A stretch of DNA of 64,000 nucleotides from Pseudoips prasinana (taxonomy: Eukaryota; Arthropoda; Insecta; Lepidoptera; Nolidae): the NCBI GenBank assembly GCA_951640165.1, contig OX621247.1, forward strand, positions 27,440,001 through 27,504,000. The letters are read 5' to 3'. Under the pieces are notes generated by a model that had not been told where the DNA came from, did not search any database, and saw only the letters and a program-made list of their open reading frames with translations. Positions 33,693 through 44,700 of this stretch are shown in pieces (within the stretch, counting starts at the first letter, position 1; every line of letters begins with the position of its first letter). Position numbers and translations under genes: made by a program.

Positions 33693-33945
33693 GACGGTCA
33701 CCGTAGCTTAGTAGGTAGTGATCCTGCCTACAAAGCTGGTGGTCCTGGGTTCGAATCCCGGTAAGTGCAAATATTTGTGTGATGAGCACGAATATTTGTT
33801 TCTGAGTCATGGATGTTTTCTATGTATATAAGTATTTATCTATCTATATAAGTATGTATATCGTCGCCTGGTACCCATAGTACAAGCTTTGCTTAGTTTG
33901 GGGCTAGGATGATCTGTGTGACATTGTCCCCAGATATTATTCCTA
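33693..33945 (+). mobile_element. tRNA-derived SINE (family 1), member B copy
   Basis: Nearly identical to 25835-26085 and at the equivalent point of repeat B, with the same downstream sequence, so it was duplicated with the unit rather than inserted separately. Box B reads GGGTTCGAATCCCGG. Confidence 0.85.
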
Positions 33946-34018
33946 ATTATAAAATTACATTGGTTTTTGCAATAGTTACAAGAACATCTTTAAAGAAAGT
34001 AAACTTAGCGGAAACGGT

Positions 34019-36400
34019 GCAAATATAATAAATTACTTATTAGTAATCCTGTTCACATATATACTAATAAATGTGAAAGTTTGTAAGCCGTGTGGTTTCC
34101 GGCCTAGAAAGAATAACACGGCCTCCCCATACCACCCCATGGGTGTCGTAAAAGGCGACTAAGAGATATAGCAGGTAGTCCGGAAGTAGCGTCATGGGTG
34201 CTATAGCTACGACCTAACCGCTGTCGCCAACTCGTATGCCAAGTATGGTGACTACGGCGACGTTATAGAAACCTAAGGGGGGTCCTAAGTGAGCTGTTAT
34301 ATTTGATTCCAATAGTAGGTATGGCAAAAGCGCTTAAACGCACGGAAGTTGTTCCTTGTTGCTACAAGATCCGTATAATAAACTACTCCAGATATTGGTT
34401 GCAAGCTGTTTAACATAATATCACGCTGATTTTGCCAGAGATCACACTCCCACGGGATGTGGTGAGCAGTTTGTTCATATTCGTTACTGGAAGTTGAGCA
34501 CAGACAGATTGGTGAAGATACTAATTTGAAACTATACAATTTACTTTTAAAATTGCCGTGTCCGGTAAGAAATTGTGCAACACAATGGTCTATGATTAGC
34601 CAAGTTTTATTTAACCGTTCGCGTACTTCCGGAAAGAACTGGTGCAGATGGCGACCCTTGGTTGAGGTATTCCATCTACATTGCCATTCATTTAGTAGTT
34701 CGTTATTTAAGTCAGCTATTGGCATGAATAGCCTGGTTATTTTCGCACGGTCGCGTAATGATAAGAAATCATTTTCTAAATTATCGCGCGTAGAATAATA
34801 CATCGCTGCTCGTCTTTGAACTTCAAGATCAACCGGAAGTACACCCGCTAGGACAGGTAGGGCCTCTGCGCTTACTGTTATATAGGCTTTACACAGAAAT
34901 ATCAACGCCAACCTCTGGCTTTGTAGTAATTTACGGCGAGCAGCTCCGATGGTAGCCCTATCAGCCCACACAGGCGAGCCGTAGCATATACAACCAAGAT
35001 CGGTTGCCCCGTAAATGATTTTAAGAGTATTAAAAGAGAGGCCCCAGGTTGCCGTCGATATCCTTGTGAGTGCAAAAAAGTTTCGCTTAGCTTTTTCCCC
35101 AACTGATTTAATATGTTCTATAAACGAGAAATTCTTTTCTAAAACTAAACCCAAATAACATGTTGATATCTTGCGTTTTACAGTAACATTATTAAGTTTT
35201 ACGCTCGGGGGAGATTTTAGTTCACCGAAGGTGTTGGTAGGTTTTATGAGGAGCAAATGTAAGGCGATTTCTTTTACCCCATTCACTTATCATACTTAAG
35301 CAAGTTTGAGCCAGATTTTCCACCTCTCTCCTGGAGTTACCCTGTATAAGTAAGAGGCCATCGTTGGCATATGCCGTTAGAGAGCAGCGTGACGGCAAGG
35401 GTAACGTCAAGAAGTCATCAAAACCCAAGTTCCAGAGATACGGCGCGAGTACTGAGCCCTGGGGGTAACCCATGGTTAACGATTTAGTGACTCTGTAGTG
35501 ACCAAGCTTAAGAGTTGCCGAGCCATGTACAAAATAAGATGTGATTATCGAATATATATTACTGTAACAACCGCGTAACTTAAGTTTTTGTAACAAAATT
35601 GGCCACCAAGTATTATCAAACGCCCCTGAAATATCTAGGAATATGGCCAAAACGTATTTACATTCGGACGAGTTTACAGCTTTCCTCACTGAGATAGCTG
35701 CGTCCACTGTCGATTTACCCGCAGTAAAACTAAATTGATTTCCGTGAAATTTTGGTCCTCCCGGTAGCAATAGCGGTACGATAAGTCGTTCTAGAAGCTT
35801 GCCTAAGGAAGGTAGTAACGTTATTGGTCGATATGACTTAGGGTCTTCAGGCAGTTTATCGCCATTTTTTGGTATAATACGAATAAAACCGCTGCGCCAA
35901 GTACGCGGAAAAGTCCCTTCAGATATGCAACGTTTAAAAACTTTTAGTATTGAATCACCGGATTGTTTTGTGGCTTCTATTATCATTTTGTTGGATATTT
36001 TATCTTCACCCGAAGCTTTGTTAACAGGTAGCGATTTCACAGTATTCATAAACTCATTAATTGTGGGAAGACTAGACATATACGTAGCGGGTGGATTGTT
36101 TGCCCACTGTCTAATCTGCTTGTGGTAGTCATTATCGTTCAAGGAACTATCATCAGGTATGAGCGAATTAAATAGGGATTCCGTGGTCTCCTCTATGTCA
36201 CTGGTGTAGGTATTATTGATTTTTATGTTTTGAATATAAGCTAAATCTATAGACCTATTTGCTTTAAACTCATGGTATAGGGGTGACCACGGGCCTTCTT
36301 TATCTAATTTATCGACTATTTTTCTAATAAGATTGCCTTTGGTCCTTGAATTGATCCTCGGTGCTTTTGCAGCTGGCTTCTCTAGTTGCAAATCTCTCAT
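34019..36400 (-). mobile_element. R1-like LINE, 5'-truncated and frameshifted
   Basis: The reverse transcriptase starts within 36400 and lacks any endonuclease domain. The 3' UTR runs from 34296 to about 34090 and includes sequence also found in the 155-bp array (36661-37330). The clade is judged from WSPLYHEFK, GKLLERLIVPLL, STVDAAISV, AFDNTWWPILL, GYPQGSVLAPYLWNL and a C-terminal CxC...H....C knuckle, all R1-type. The exact 3' end is not clear. Confidence 0.75.
34297..36400 (-). pseudogene. R1-like reverse transcriptase ORF2 (broken)
   Basis: The frame 36400-35222 carries linker and RT motifs: KASGEDKISNKMI (RT 2), FIRIIPKNGD and SYRPITLLPSLGKLLE (RT 2a/3), FLDISGAFDNTWW (motif A), GYPQGSVLAPYLWNL (motif B) and TAYANDGLLL (motif C). 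Motif C should read YADD; the first Asp is Asn, which removes a metal-binding residue. A frameshift near 35235-35255 moves the thumb and C-terminal region to another frame, ending at 34297 (CYLGLVLEKNFSF..HI; CLCSTSSNEYEQTAHHIPWEC zinc knuckle). Dead by both lesions. Confidence 0.85.
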
Positions 36401-36450
36401 TTTATGTGGCTATAGCCTCTTTACATCATTCTGTCTCCCGCTTTGCTCTG

Positions 36451-36645
36451 GAGGAAAGTGGAACTATTCATTTTCTAACTCCTCCTTTTTTCTGTTTCTG
36501 ATCAAATTCGTTGCGGGATCCAAGACAGTTAAAGCGATTCCCCGGGACATGCCTGAGCTTCACCGCTCAGTGTCATTTCATTGTGTGCCACTGTTGATCC
36601 TGGCTTACAGGAGTTGCAGTGGTGGGTAAGAGGGAGGGACTAGTC
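36451..36645. mobile_element. Copy of the 195-base retroposed element
   Basis: AGTGGAACTATTCATTTTCT, GCGGGATCCAAGACAGTTAA, CCCCGGGACATGCCTGAGCT and TTGATCCTGGCTTACAGGAG match the insertions in repeat members A and C. Here it lies just upstream of the R1-like RT (in that element's orientation), next to a poly-A run at 36650-36660. It may be 5' sequence of the R1-like LINE or an independent insertion. Confidence 0.6.
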
Positions 36646-36660
36646 CCGTTTAAAAAAAAA

Positions 36661-37330
36661 AACCTAAGGGGGACTCCTATGTCCATCAGTGGACGACATC
36701 AGGCCAGGCAGATATAGCAGGTAGTCGGGTAGTAGCGACATGGGTGCTATAGCTACGACCTAACTGCTGTCGCCAACTCGCATACCAAACATGGTGGCTA
36801 CGGCGACGTTATAGAAACCTAAGGGGGACTCCTATGTCCATCAGTGGACGACATCAGGCCAGGCAGATATAGCAGGTAGTCGGGCAGCAGCGACATGGGT
36901 GCTATAGCTACGACCTAACTGCTGTCGCCGACTCACATGCCAAGCATGGTGGCTACGGCGACGTTATAGAAACCTAAGGGGGACTCCTATGTCCATCAGT
37001 GGACGACATCAGGCCAGGCAGATATAGCAGGTAGTCGGGCAGCAGCGACATGGGTGCTATAGCTACGACCTAACTGCTGTCGCCAACTCGCATGCCAAGC
37101 ATGGTGGCTACGGCGACGTTATAGAAACCTAAGGGGGACTCCTATGTCCATCAGTGGACGACATCAGGCCAGGCACATATAGCAGGTAGTCGGGCAGCAG
37201 CGACATGGGTGCTATAGCTACGACCTAACTGCTGTCGCCAACTCGCATGCCAAGCATGGTGGCTACGGCGACGTTATAGAAACCTAAGGGGGACTCCTAT
37301 GTCCATCAGTGGACGACATCAGGCCAGGCT
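36661..37330. repeat. 155-bp tandem array, ~4.3 copies
   Basis: CTATGTCCATCAGTGGACGA occurs at 36677, 36832, 36987, 37142 and 37297, exactly 155 bases apart each time, and units differ at only a few positions. Each unit holds GCAGGTAGTCGGGCAGCAGC, GGTGCTATAGCTACGACC and CGGCGACGTTATAGAAACC. A single diverged unit occurs in the 3' UTR of the R1-like LINE (34166-34290). The array is built from LINE-tail sequence. Confidence 0.9.
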
Positions 37331-37544
37331 GATGATGAAAGTTTGTACGTGTGATTTGTATAAAATAAGGAAGAAATAGGTTCTACCTTGAATTAAAAAA
37401 ATGCTGGTAACACCGCAGGGCGCATTTTATTATTAATTGGTTAATATTCTACTAATTTGAAAGTTTCTATTGTATGGATTTTTGTTACACCATCACGCAA
37501 TAACTTCTTACGGATTTGTATAAATTTGGGAATATATATATAAG
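37331..37544. other. Short AT-rich spacer
   Basis: Between the 155-bp array and the CR1/L2-like LINE end. Nothing recognised. Confidence 0.5.
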
Positions 37545-39535
37545 TTATTATTATTTATTATTATTTTTAATCAGGCAGGCAGTTGAAACAACTGATAATT
37601 GCCTGTATCTAGTACATTGAGTTAGCTTGTCGTTTTTGTTGTTATTATGTGCTTGTCTAGTCTGTTCTTAAATATGTTGGTGTTTGGTGCTGACACTACG
37701 TCTTGTGGTAGTTTGTTCCATTTTTTAACAACCCTGTTCGAAAGGAAATTCTTGTGGGGTATATTGTGTGAGAAGCGGGTCTGAAGTTTAAGGGTGTGTC
37801 CTCTCAGACGGGTATTATTGTCTCGATGGAACATATCTTGGAACTGGTGAAGGTCATAGTGTCCATTTAGGATTTTATAGGTTTCGATCATATCACCACG
37901 CTCTCTTCGTTTTTTAGAGAACTAAGCTTTAGTGCTTCCAGCCTATCCTCGTATGATAGTCTCTTAAGTTGTCTAGGTATCTTGGTGAAGCTACGCTGTA
38001 CTTTTTCCAATAGATCCACGTCTTTAACAAAGTAGGGACTCCACACTTGAAAAGCATGTTCCAATATAGGTCTTATGTAAGTCTTGTATACCTTTAACAT
38101 CATTTCTGGTGTAAGAATTCCGAAAGCTTTTCTAATGAGGTAAATAAAACTTTTCGCTTTCTTTGTGATTGCTGCTATGTGGTCTTCCCACTTAAGATTC
38201 TCCGTTATAATAACTCCCAAATCCCTTTGGGCTCTCACTGCTACCAGTTCAAGGCCATCTAGCTTGTATATTAGGCGTGGGTTTTTGCTACCAATGTGCA
38301 GTGTAGTACATTTTTCAGCATTTAGGTTAACGAGCCATTCCTTTGACCAGTTAGCAATTTTGTCCAAGTCTCTTTGTAGACGATCGAAGTCAGTTAGTGG
38401 GTTTGCAAAGATTTTGGTGTCATCAGCGAAAAAGCTGACATTACATTGTAGGCAGCGAGGTAGGTCAAACGTATATATAATGTATAGCACAGGGCCCAGA
38501 ACTAATCCTTGGGGCACGCCACTGTGTATCTCTCTCTCGTCGGACAGAGTTTCAGCGATTCTCACTCGAAATGTTCTATGGCGTAGGAAGGCCTCGATCC
38601 AGTTCAGCAGTTTGCCTCTAATTCCTATGTGTTCTAGTTTCTGAAGAAGTCTTGTTGTGGGAACCTTATCAAAAGCCTTTTCGTAGTCAAGGTATATTAC
38701 ATCCACTGGTTCTCTCTTATTGAAGCTATCAGTCCAGGAAGCCAAGCAAGACAATAGATTTGACACCGTCGACCGGCGAGGGCAAAATCCATGTTGCTGA
38801 TCACCGATTATTCTGTGCTTATCAAGAAATTGCCTTATATGTTGGACTATCACCTTCTCCATAACTTTACACACTACGCTGGTCAGGCTAATAGGTCTGT
38901 AGTTTGACGGTTGCAATTTATTTCCCTTTTTGAATATTGGTGTTACTGATGCAATTTTCCACAAGGGCGGTAGTATACCAGTATCGTATGAGGTTTGCAT
39001 TAATACTGACAGTACATCGGCAAGGTCACACTTTTGAAGTATTGCTACTGGGATTTCATCTGGACCGGGTGCAGAATCTGGTTTCATTCCTTTTATAGCT
39101 TGTTTGATTTTGTCCGGTGTAAAACTTAAATCGGATATGGTTTCTTGGATTTGAGTACATGAATCTAAGACAGGTAGGTGATCCTGTGGTTCCTTTTGAA
39201 ATACTCCTGCAAACTGGTCTGCAAAAGCTTCAGCGATTTCATGGGCCTGTGAAACTATTACTCCCTGTGTATTACGCAAAACTGATGGTGTGCTGACTTT
39301 AGAGGTCACTTGTTGCCTGATATATGAGTAGAAACTCTTTGGTCCAGAGTGAAGAAGGTCTGTTTCAAAAGAAATGCGCGATTGTCTAGTTTTATTAGTT
39401 AGTTTATTAGTAACTTTTCTATATTCTGTGTAAGTTTTGTCTAGTCCCGTTAACATGTATCTGTTCCATAGTGTCAGTTTTTGTGTTATCAGTTCCTGAA
39501 TCTCCTTTGTGATCCACTTTTTGTTTAGTTATAAT
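37545..39535 (-). mobile_element. CR1/L2-like LINE, 5'-truncated
   Basis: The reverse-transcriptase frame can be read from about 39535 (LNKKWITKEIQELI...) to 37622, so the endonuclease part is absent. Downstream of the stop the element ends in a TATTA/TTATT microsatellite (about 37545-37572), as CR1/L2-type LINEs do instead of poly-A. It has the same orientation as the R1-like LINE to its left. Confidence 0.75.
37622..39535 (-). pseudogene. CR1/L2-like reverse transcriptase (one frameshift)
   Basis: The frame through 39456-37888 has KPDSAPGPDEIP, SVTPIFKKGNKLQPSNYRPI, VIYLDYEKAFDKV (motif A), GVPQGLVLGPVLY (motif B), SFFADDTKIFA (motif C, both Asp kept) and RDLGVIITENLKWEDHI. It breaks after LKNEE in a GAGAG dinucleotide stretch (about 37900). 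The C-terminus continues in another frame to 37622 (MIETYKILNGHYDL, NRVVKKWNKLPQDVV, FKNRLDKHI). Two extra bases explain it. Apart from this the catalytic core is open, so it is a fairly young copy. The IYTFDL change from the usual IYxNDL is notable. Confidence 0.85.
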
Positions 39536-39604
39536 CTGAATCAACACACAGTAGGGTACAGCTAGTATTTTACATGGCTTTATGTTTTACTCTATAATTC
39601 TAAC

Positions 39605-40226
39605 TGCGTGCGTTCCCATTGAGGGACCACATATGAATTAAAGCTTTAGAAAGCGTCAGCGTAAAAGTTCTCAAACAATTGTAAATTGGGCCCCTAGTTT
39701 GTAAAAGTAACCACTTCAAAGTTGCAATCCGTCAAAGGTGGTCCGTCAGTAGTAACTGAGAGGCTTCCATAACTCTTAACATAGTTCCAATTTACAACTA
39801 ATGACTACTCTTAGTAAAAAAATTGCCAAACTAATCATATTAAATATCGACCGTTCCCGTTCCCGCTGTATAAAAGAACTAGCATGTAGAATGGTTCCTC
39901 AACCGATCACCATATGTTCACTTGGTGTGGAGGCCATAATAGAAATTGGCATTTTTGTATGGTTTTAGCGTGAGCGTCAGAATAGCTAGCTGGTTGCCAA
40001 TTGCAGGCGGCTCTGAAAGTATATTAAATAATTGCTATCCAATTGCTTATTGAATTATATTTGCTTCGTTTCTTCAATAATTGCTACATATAATACATTC
40101 AGATAAATATGAATATTTTTGGACCATCCATTCTGACGTCAGGATGGATGGTGGCCGCTTGCTTCAATGCTTTGAGCTTTCTAAAGCTCAACATTCATAT
40201 ATGGTCCCTCAATGGGAACGAACGCA
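39605..40226. mobile_element. hAT-like MITE, 622 bp
   Basis: The left end TGCGTGCGTTCCCATTGAGG and the reverse complement of the right end TGCGTTCGTTCCCATTGAGG match, and pairing continues through GACCA.ATATGAAT and AGCTTTAGAAAGC. TTCTAAC(T) flanks both sides (39598-39604/5 and 40227-40233/4), a 7-8-base target duplication as for hAT elements. The centre holds CCATCCATTCTGACGTCAGG ATGGATGG, itself palindromic. It has no transposase. Confidence 0.75.
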
Positions 40227-40234
40227 TTCTAACT

Positions 40235-41593
40235 TATAAAACAAATGGGTAAATAAAACATACACTAAAAATTTAAATAATTTTATTAAATAAAAAACAA
40301 AGTGATGATAGTAAATAACAATAATGAATGATAACAAAATGAGCACCGGAACTCGAATCGTTTTACGATAAACATATAAAAACAAGTACAGGTCGCGGCT
40401 CTACCGATATGTTACAGATATCGCGGCGTGTCCATAAGTTTCTAATGCCTCACAGACATGGACACATTACTTAGCACCTAAATTGTCTAGACATTAAAAA
40501 TATCCCCTAATAAACACGAATCAGCTAGAGACATTTAAATGTTATTTAAATGTAATAAAGGCAAAAGAGATGTGCAAAGATATTAACAAATGGAAATCCG
40601 TTGTCTCTGCCTACCCCTCTGGAAAACAGGCCTGAGTCTATGTAGTATATAATTCATATCCAATCAAAAGAGACAAAAAGAAAACTGATTTTTCGGCGAA
40701 GACATCTTTTTTATACAAGTCTGCAAATAAGCTTACGTACAACCTGATGGAAAGCAGTCGATGGTGTTGCAAGCTTCTATAGGCTGCGGGCTTATGGACG
40801 TTTGCAACACCAGAGGTAAAATTCGCGCGTTGCCGACTTTTTAGAAACCTTAATATCTTAAGACTTCTAAGCTTATGGCTATTTAGCAGTCTCATTCGCT
40901 GGAACGTAAACAGTATTTGCTGGTTAATTAGCTAAGGTGACATTTCTCAAGTTGAATCCTGTTTATAATCAAGGGAAACGTAAAAAACATAGTAAAGTAG
41001 TAAAACATATTTTACCAGCTTTTTTATTAAAAGGTTTTGTTTGATAGCGAGTTTTACGTCTCACTGTATGTAATAAATACCCTGTTGAATACAGGGAAAG
41101 TGGCTAAACAAGTCTGAATATTTATAACAGTTAGCCTTAGAGGCTTTCATTGCTTCACCAGACAATTCCAAGTCTGTGAGGTCCTAACATTACACCCTGA
41201 TCATGTATTTATGTTACAAATCCATTTATATCTTAATATTTCTTTTATAATACATAACTATTCGATTGCCAAATATATTTCATATTATGCTAAAAATAAA
41301 CATTCACTTTTGTACTGTGATGAAGTTTTAAGTCACTGTATATATTAAATAATCACTATTAAATAGCTCTTATATATCACAATATAATTATAATCCCATT
41401 CACTGATCATTCTTTTAAAATAACTAAAAAAATGTCTTTTCAAATAATTTCAACAAAACGTCCATAACAATTCATTAACAAATGCTAAAATAAACATTAC
41501 TAAAATCAAAAGTGCTCCATTTTATCTTGTGCCGAAATTGTAAGTCTTATCACAATGTTGTAGATTCTAGTTGGTCAAAAATCGACCTTATGT
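40235..41593. other. Pyruvate carboxylase 3' flank/UTR with a decayed repeat
   Basis: Downstream of the PC stop on the - strand. TTTATT at 41023-41028 (AATAAA on the - strand) is a candidate poly(A) signal about 570 bases after the stop. At 40725-40850 a dispersed repeat is seen (CAACCTGATGGAAAGCAGTC, TTTGCAACACCAGAGGTAAA, GCGTTGCCGAC), of the same type as 46740-46880. Confidence 0.45.
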
Positions 41594-41769
41594 TTAATCG
41601 TCGATGGTGCAGATTAAGTCGTCGCCTTCTAGTTTCTGGCCGTTGGTGATCGACACAGACTTGATGGTGCCGGCTTTGGGCGCCTGGACTATCATTTCCA
41701 TCTTCATGGCGGACAGGACCGCGATGGGTTGACCTTTCTCTACTTTCTCACCCTCTTTCACCTTGATTG
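41594..41769 (-). CDS. PC: PC terminal exon (biotinyl domain)
   Basis: The acceptor is AATTTACAG^CAATC and the stop TAA at 41596-41594. It encodes IKVKEGEKVEKGQPIAVL, the biotinylation motif AMKMEM and KSVSITNGQKLEGDDLI. Confidence 0.92.
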
Positions 41770-44700
41770 CTGTAAATTGTACGAGTATTTAAATATCAGT
41801 CAGTATCAAATTAAAACTGCTCGATCACCGCTTTAATAACGCTTGTCTCTTATCTGCATATATTAGATTACTTGTCAAACACCAACAATCTCGCAGGACT
41901 ACATAGCTAACACCATAAGGGACAACTTTTGTTCTACAACTTTTGATAATTAGTTAGATTTTATTTTTGTAAGTACAAAAATAAGTATTAATATAATTTC
42001 CTGCTTGAATGTTTACTACTCTACGCGTATCCAAAGATCAAAGGCGCTCATAGCTAGATGCTCTCACCGGTCCGTAAGCGATGGGCGAGGTTAAGTAACT
42101 AGGTTCGTGGTCAGTCCAGAGATGGGTGACCGCCAAAGTGGTTTAATTTCTAAACGTTTCCGTGCTTCGGAGGGCACGTTAATCTGTCGGTCCCGGTTGT
42201 AGTCACTAGAAAACAGTCGTTAAACCATGTCTGAGGCCTACTGGGCGGCTTGAACAACTCTGACAGTACGTTAACCACAGCCCATACGATAAGCAAGCAA
42301 CAAACATGACGTGAATATACCCCTGCGAAGGCGCGGGGAAAGGGTGCAGTGCTAGCGCCTTTGAACTTGACCCATTCTTCCAGTCACCAGTTATCCGTGT
42401 AATTTATTTTTTCTAGAATTGAGTTATGTCCGAACTCGTGGAACAAACGTTGTTGCTTATGGTGTTAGCTATTTAGTGTTGCAAGGTTGTTGGTGTTTTA
42501 CAAGAGACATTGTTAAAGTGGTCATCGAGTAATTTTGGCGCCAACGCGGAAAAAGACACATCAAGCTAGTATTTTATTTTATAAAACTGGTGTAAATTCG
42601 AGTTTTAATGTGTAAAAGTGGTGGATGTTAACTCATACTGTCTTCGACGATGTACAGGGTGACTACCGGCTAAGTTGCCGAACATCGTGATAGTGATCGG
42701 CGTTCAAATAAATAAAGGTTTAAAATTACTTAATCAATCGTTAAATGGGCTTCGACGTTGAAAATCGATTCCGGGCCGTTTATGACGTGCTATGTATGTG
42801 CTCATGGAAGCCGATTTAACGATTAATTAAGTCATTTTTAACCTTTATTTATTATATGTCGATCACTATCACGATGTTCGGCATCTTAGGCGGTAGCCCC
42901 CCAGAAGTAATATTACCGTGAATTGTGCTTTTCCGTGTTGTTACCAAAACTCCATAGAAGCCTCTAGTAAAGTCTCCACTACTTTACTGGGGTAGAAGTT
43001 TGACTAGATTATGACGGACTTTTATTAGTTCTTTACTGTGACTGAATGACGAAAACGCTGCATAATGTTGAATTCATATGCAAATAACTTGATTTATCAA
43101 ACTACTTGTCACTGGGGTATACCTACTCTAATCGAGTGAGTCCATATTAAAGAAAAACAATAAAATTATTGGTGGAGCTTTAGCAATGCAAGAAGGTCAA
43201 TATAAACAAGCAAATTACATGCGTCGGTATGATGCCCAACAAGTGTTTCAGTCCTCCGCGGACAATTCTCAAGGAATGCGAACTCGTCAGGCAACTAAGA
43301 CATCGCGTAACATATATACAAATAATAAAAGAACAACACATGCAGTCTATTAGAAACTTCGTCTAACGTTGCTTAAACAACCTTATTGTGTTCATTCACA
43401 TTTTCTAGTTCTATTTTTAGTACATGTTACCGTCTGAATAGGTACTTACTCAGGACAGTTCCCGGCATGGGCGCTCCAACTTGGTTCTTGTCTCCTTTGA
43501 TAGCCTTGGGGTGGATTTTCATTTCCTGGAAACGACACAGTAAGTATAGTAGTGATAACTTTTCATCTAATTTTTTTACCAACTCTGTTCATGGGTACGG
43601 GCTCTCTATGTATGTCTACTGGAGATTATCCTTTTATTTAGGTAAACCATTGTACTATATAAATGGGAACTATCTCGTGACTGCTCAATGAAGGATAGTG
43701 GGTACTATCATGGTATCGTATCATGTTTTTTGATATGCTTGTAACCCAGTTATATTTAAAGCAATTATAATCTATACATATAAAAAAATCTAAGGAAAGT
43801 CGAAACTGTACATTGAATATTTTTTTTAAAGGATTTTTGGGGCGTGATCTACAATCGATATTGAACCCAAAAATATAGTTTTTAGATGTTTTGTCTGTGT
43901 GTCTGTTTGTCTGTATGTATGTCCGGGCTAAACTCAAAAAGTACTGCATGGGTTTACTTAAAATTTTGCGTGAATATTACTAAGAGGTCGGTTCAACATA
44001 TAGTCTACATATTATCACGCTATAACATACGGGGGCGGAGCTGTGATAACTTTTAAAAGCGGGTATAACCGCGGGGCACAGCTAGTTTTGTATAAGCAAT
44101 ATTCTTTTATCACTTTCAGCTAAGATATGCACTACAGAATATATCGGCATGAAGTCATCAATACGGTAGTTACATTAACATCTGACGTCACAAAATGGCG
44201 TCGCGCTGCTGTGATGCACCGCATGTCAACGTGAATTCGACACATTATAGTCGGGAGCGGTCACTCATAAGATATATGTGCGTGAGTTGATATGAAGTTT
44301 ACAGAAGAGGCCCGGCGAGTGTCTTTCCTTTATATCAGCTGAGAGATATATTACATCGCAATGTAAAATAACATGGACAACCGTTTATCGCCACTCCATA
44401 TCCATAAAATTTTCATTGTTGTATTTTTATTAAGAATAAGAGAATTTGTATGTATTTCTAAATGTAAAATAAACTTATTATTATTATTATTATTATTATA
44501 TTTGACTGCATGTGTGGCGCAGCGGCAAAGACAGTCGCCTAGCCGCTTCGTTTCGCGGGTTTTAGTCCGCGCATAAATAGCTGTTCTGAGTCTGAATGTA
44601 ATCTGTGTCCGTCTATTATATGTTGGTAAAGTATGCCGGGACACAGGGACTAGATTCCCTAGTGCAGGCGTTGTCCTTAAAAAAAAGTCGCTATCATTAT

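Larger units (their letters stand above)
26400..34018. repeat. Repeat family member B (~4.4 kb plus Harbinger insertion)
   Basis: It runs from TATTGAAATCTAAGTTCAAG at 26400 to TTAGCGGAAACGG at about 34017, parallel to A. It lacks the 195-base insertion of A and C, has a shortened subrepeat start, and carries a Harbinger element inside its palindromic MITE. The SINE at 33693-33945 sits at the position equivalent to A's SINE at 25835. Substitutions shared with C but not A (for example TTTATTCAAATCACACC, AATGTCACCGATTC) point to mosaic history. Confidence 0.75.

Noticed and set aside
34526..36128. Plus-strand frames opposite the R1-like LINE
   Set aside because: Antisense shadows of the reverse-transcriptase gene.
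36661..37330. CRISPR-like array
   Set aside because: Direct head-to-tail 155-base units with no unique spacers, in a eukaryotic genome; an ordinary tandem repeat.
38165..38644. 159-codon plus-strand frame
   Set aside because: Antisense shadow of the CR1/L2-like reverse transcriptase.
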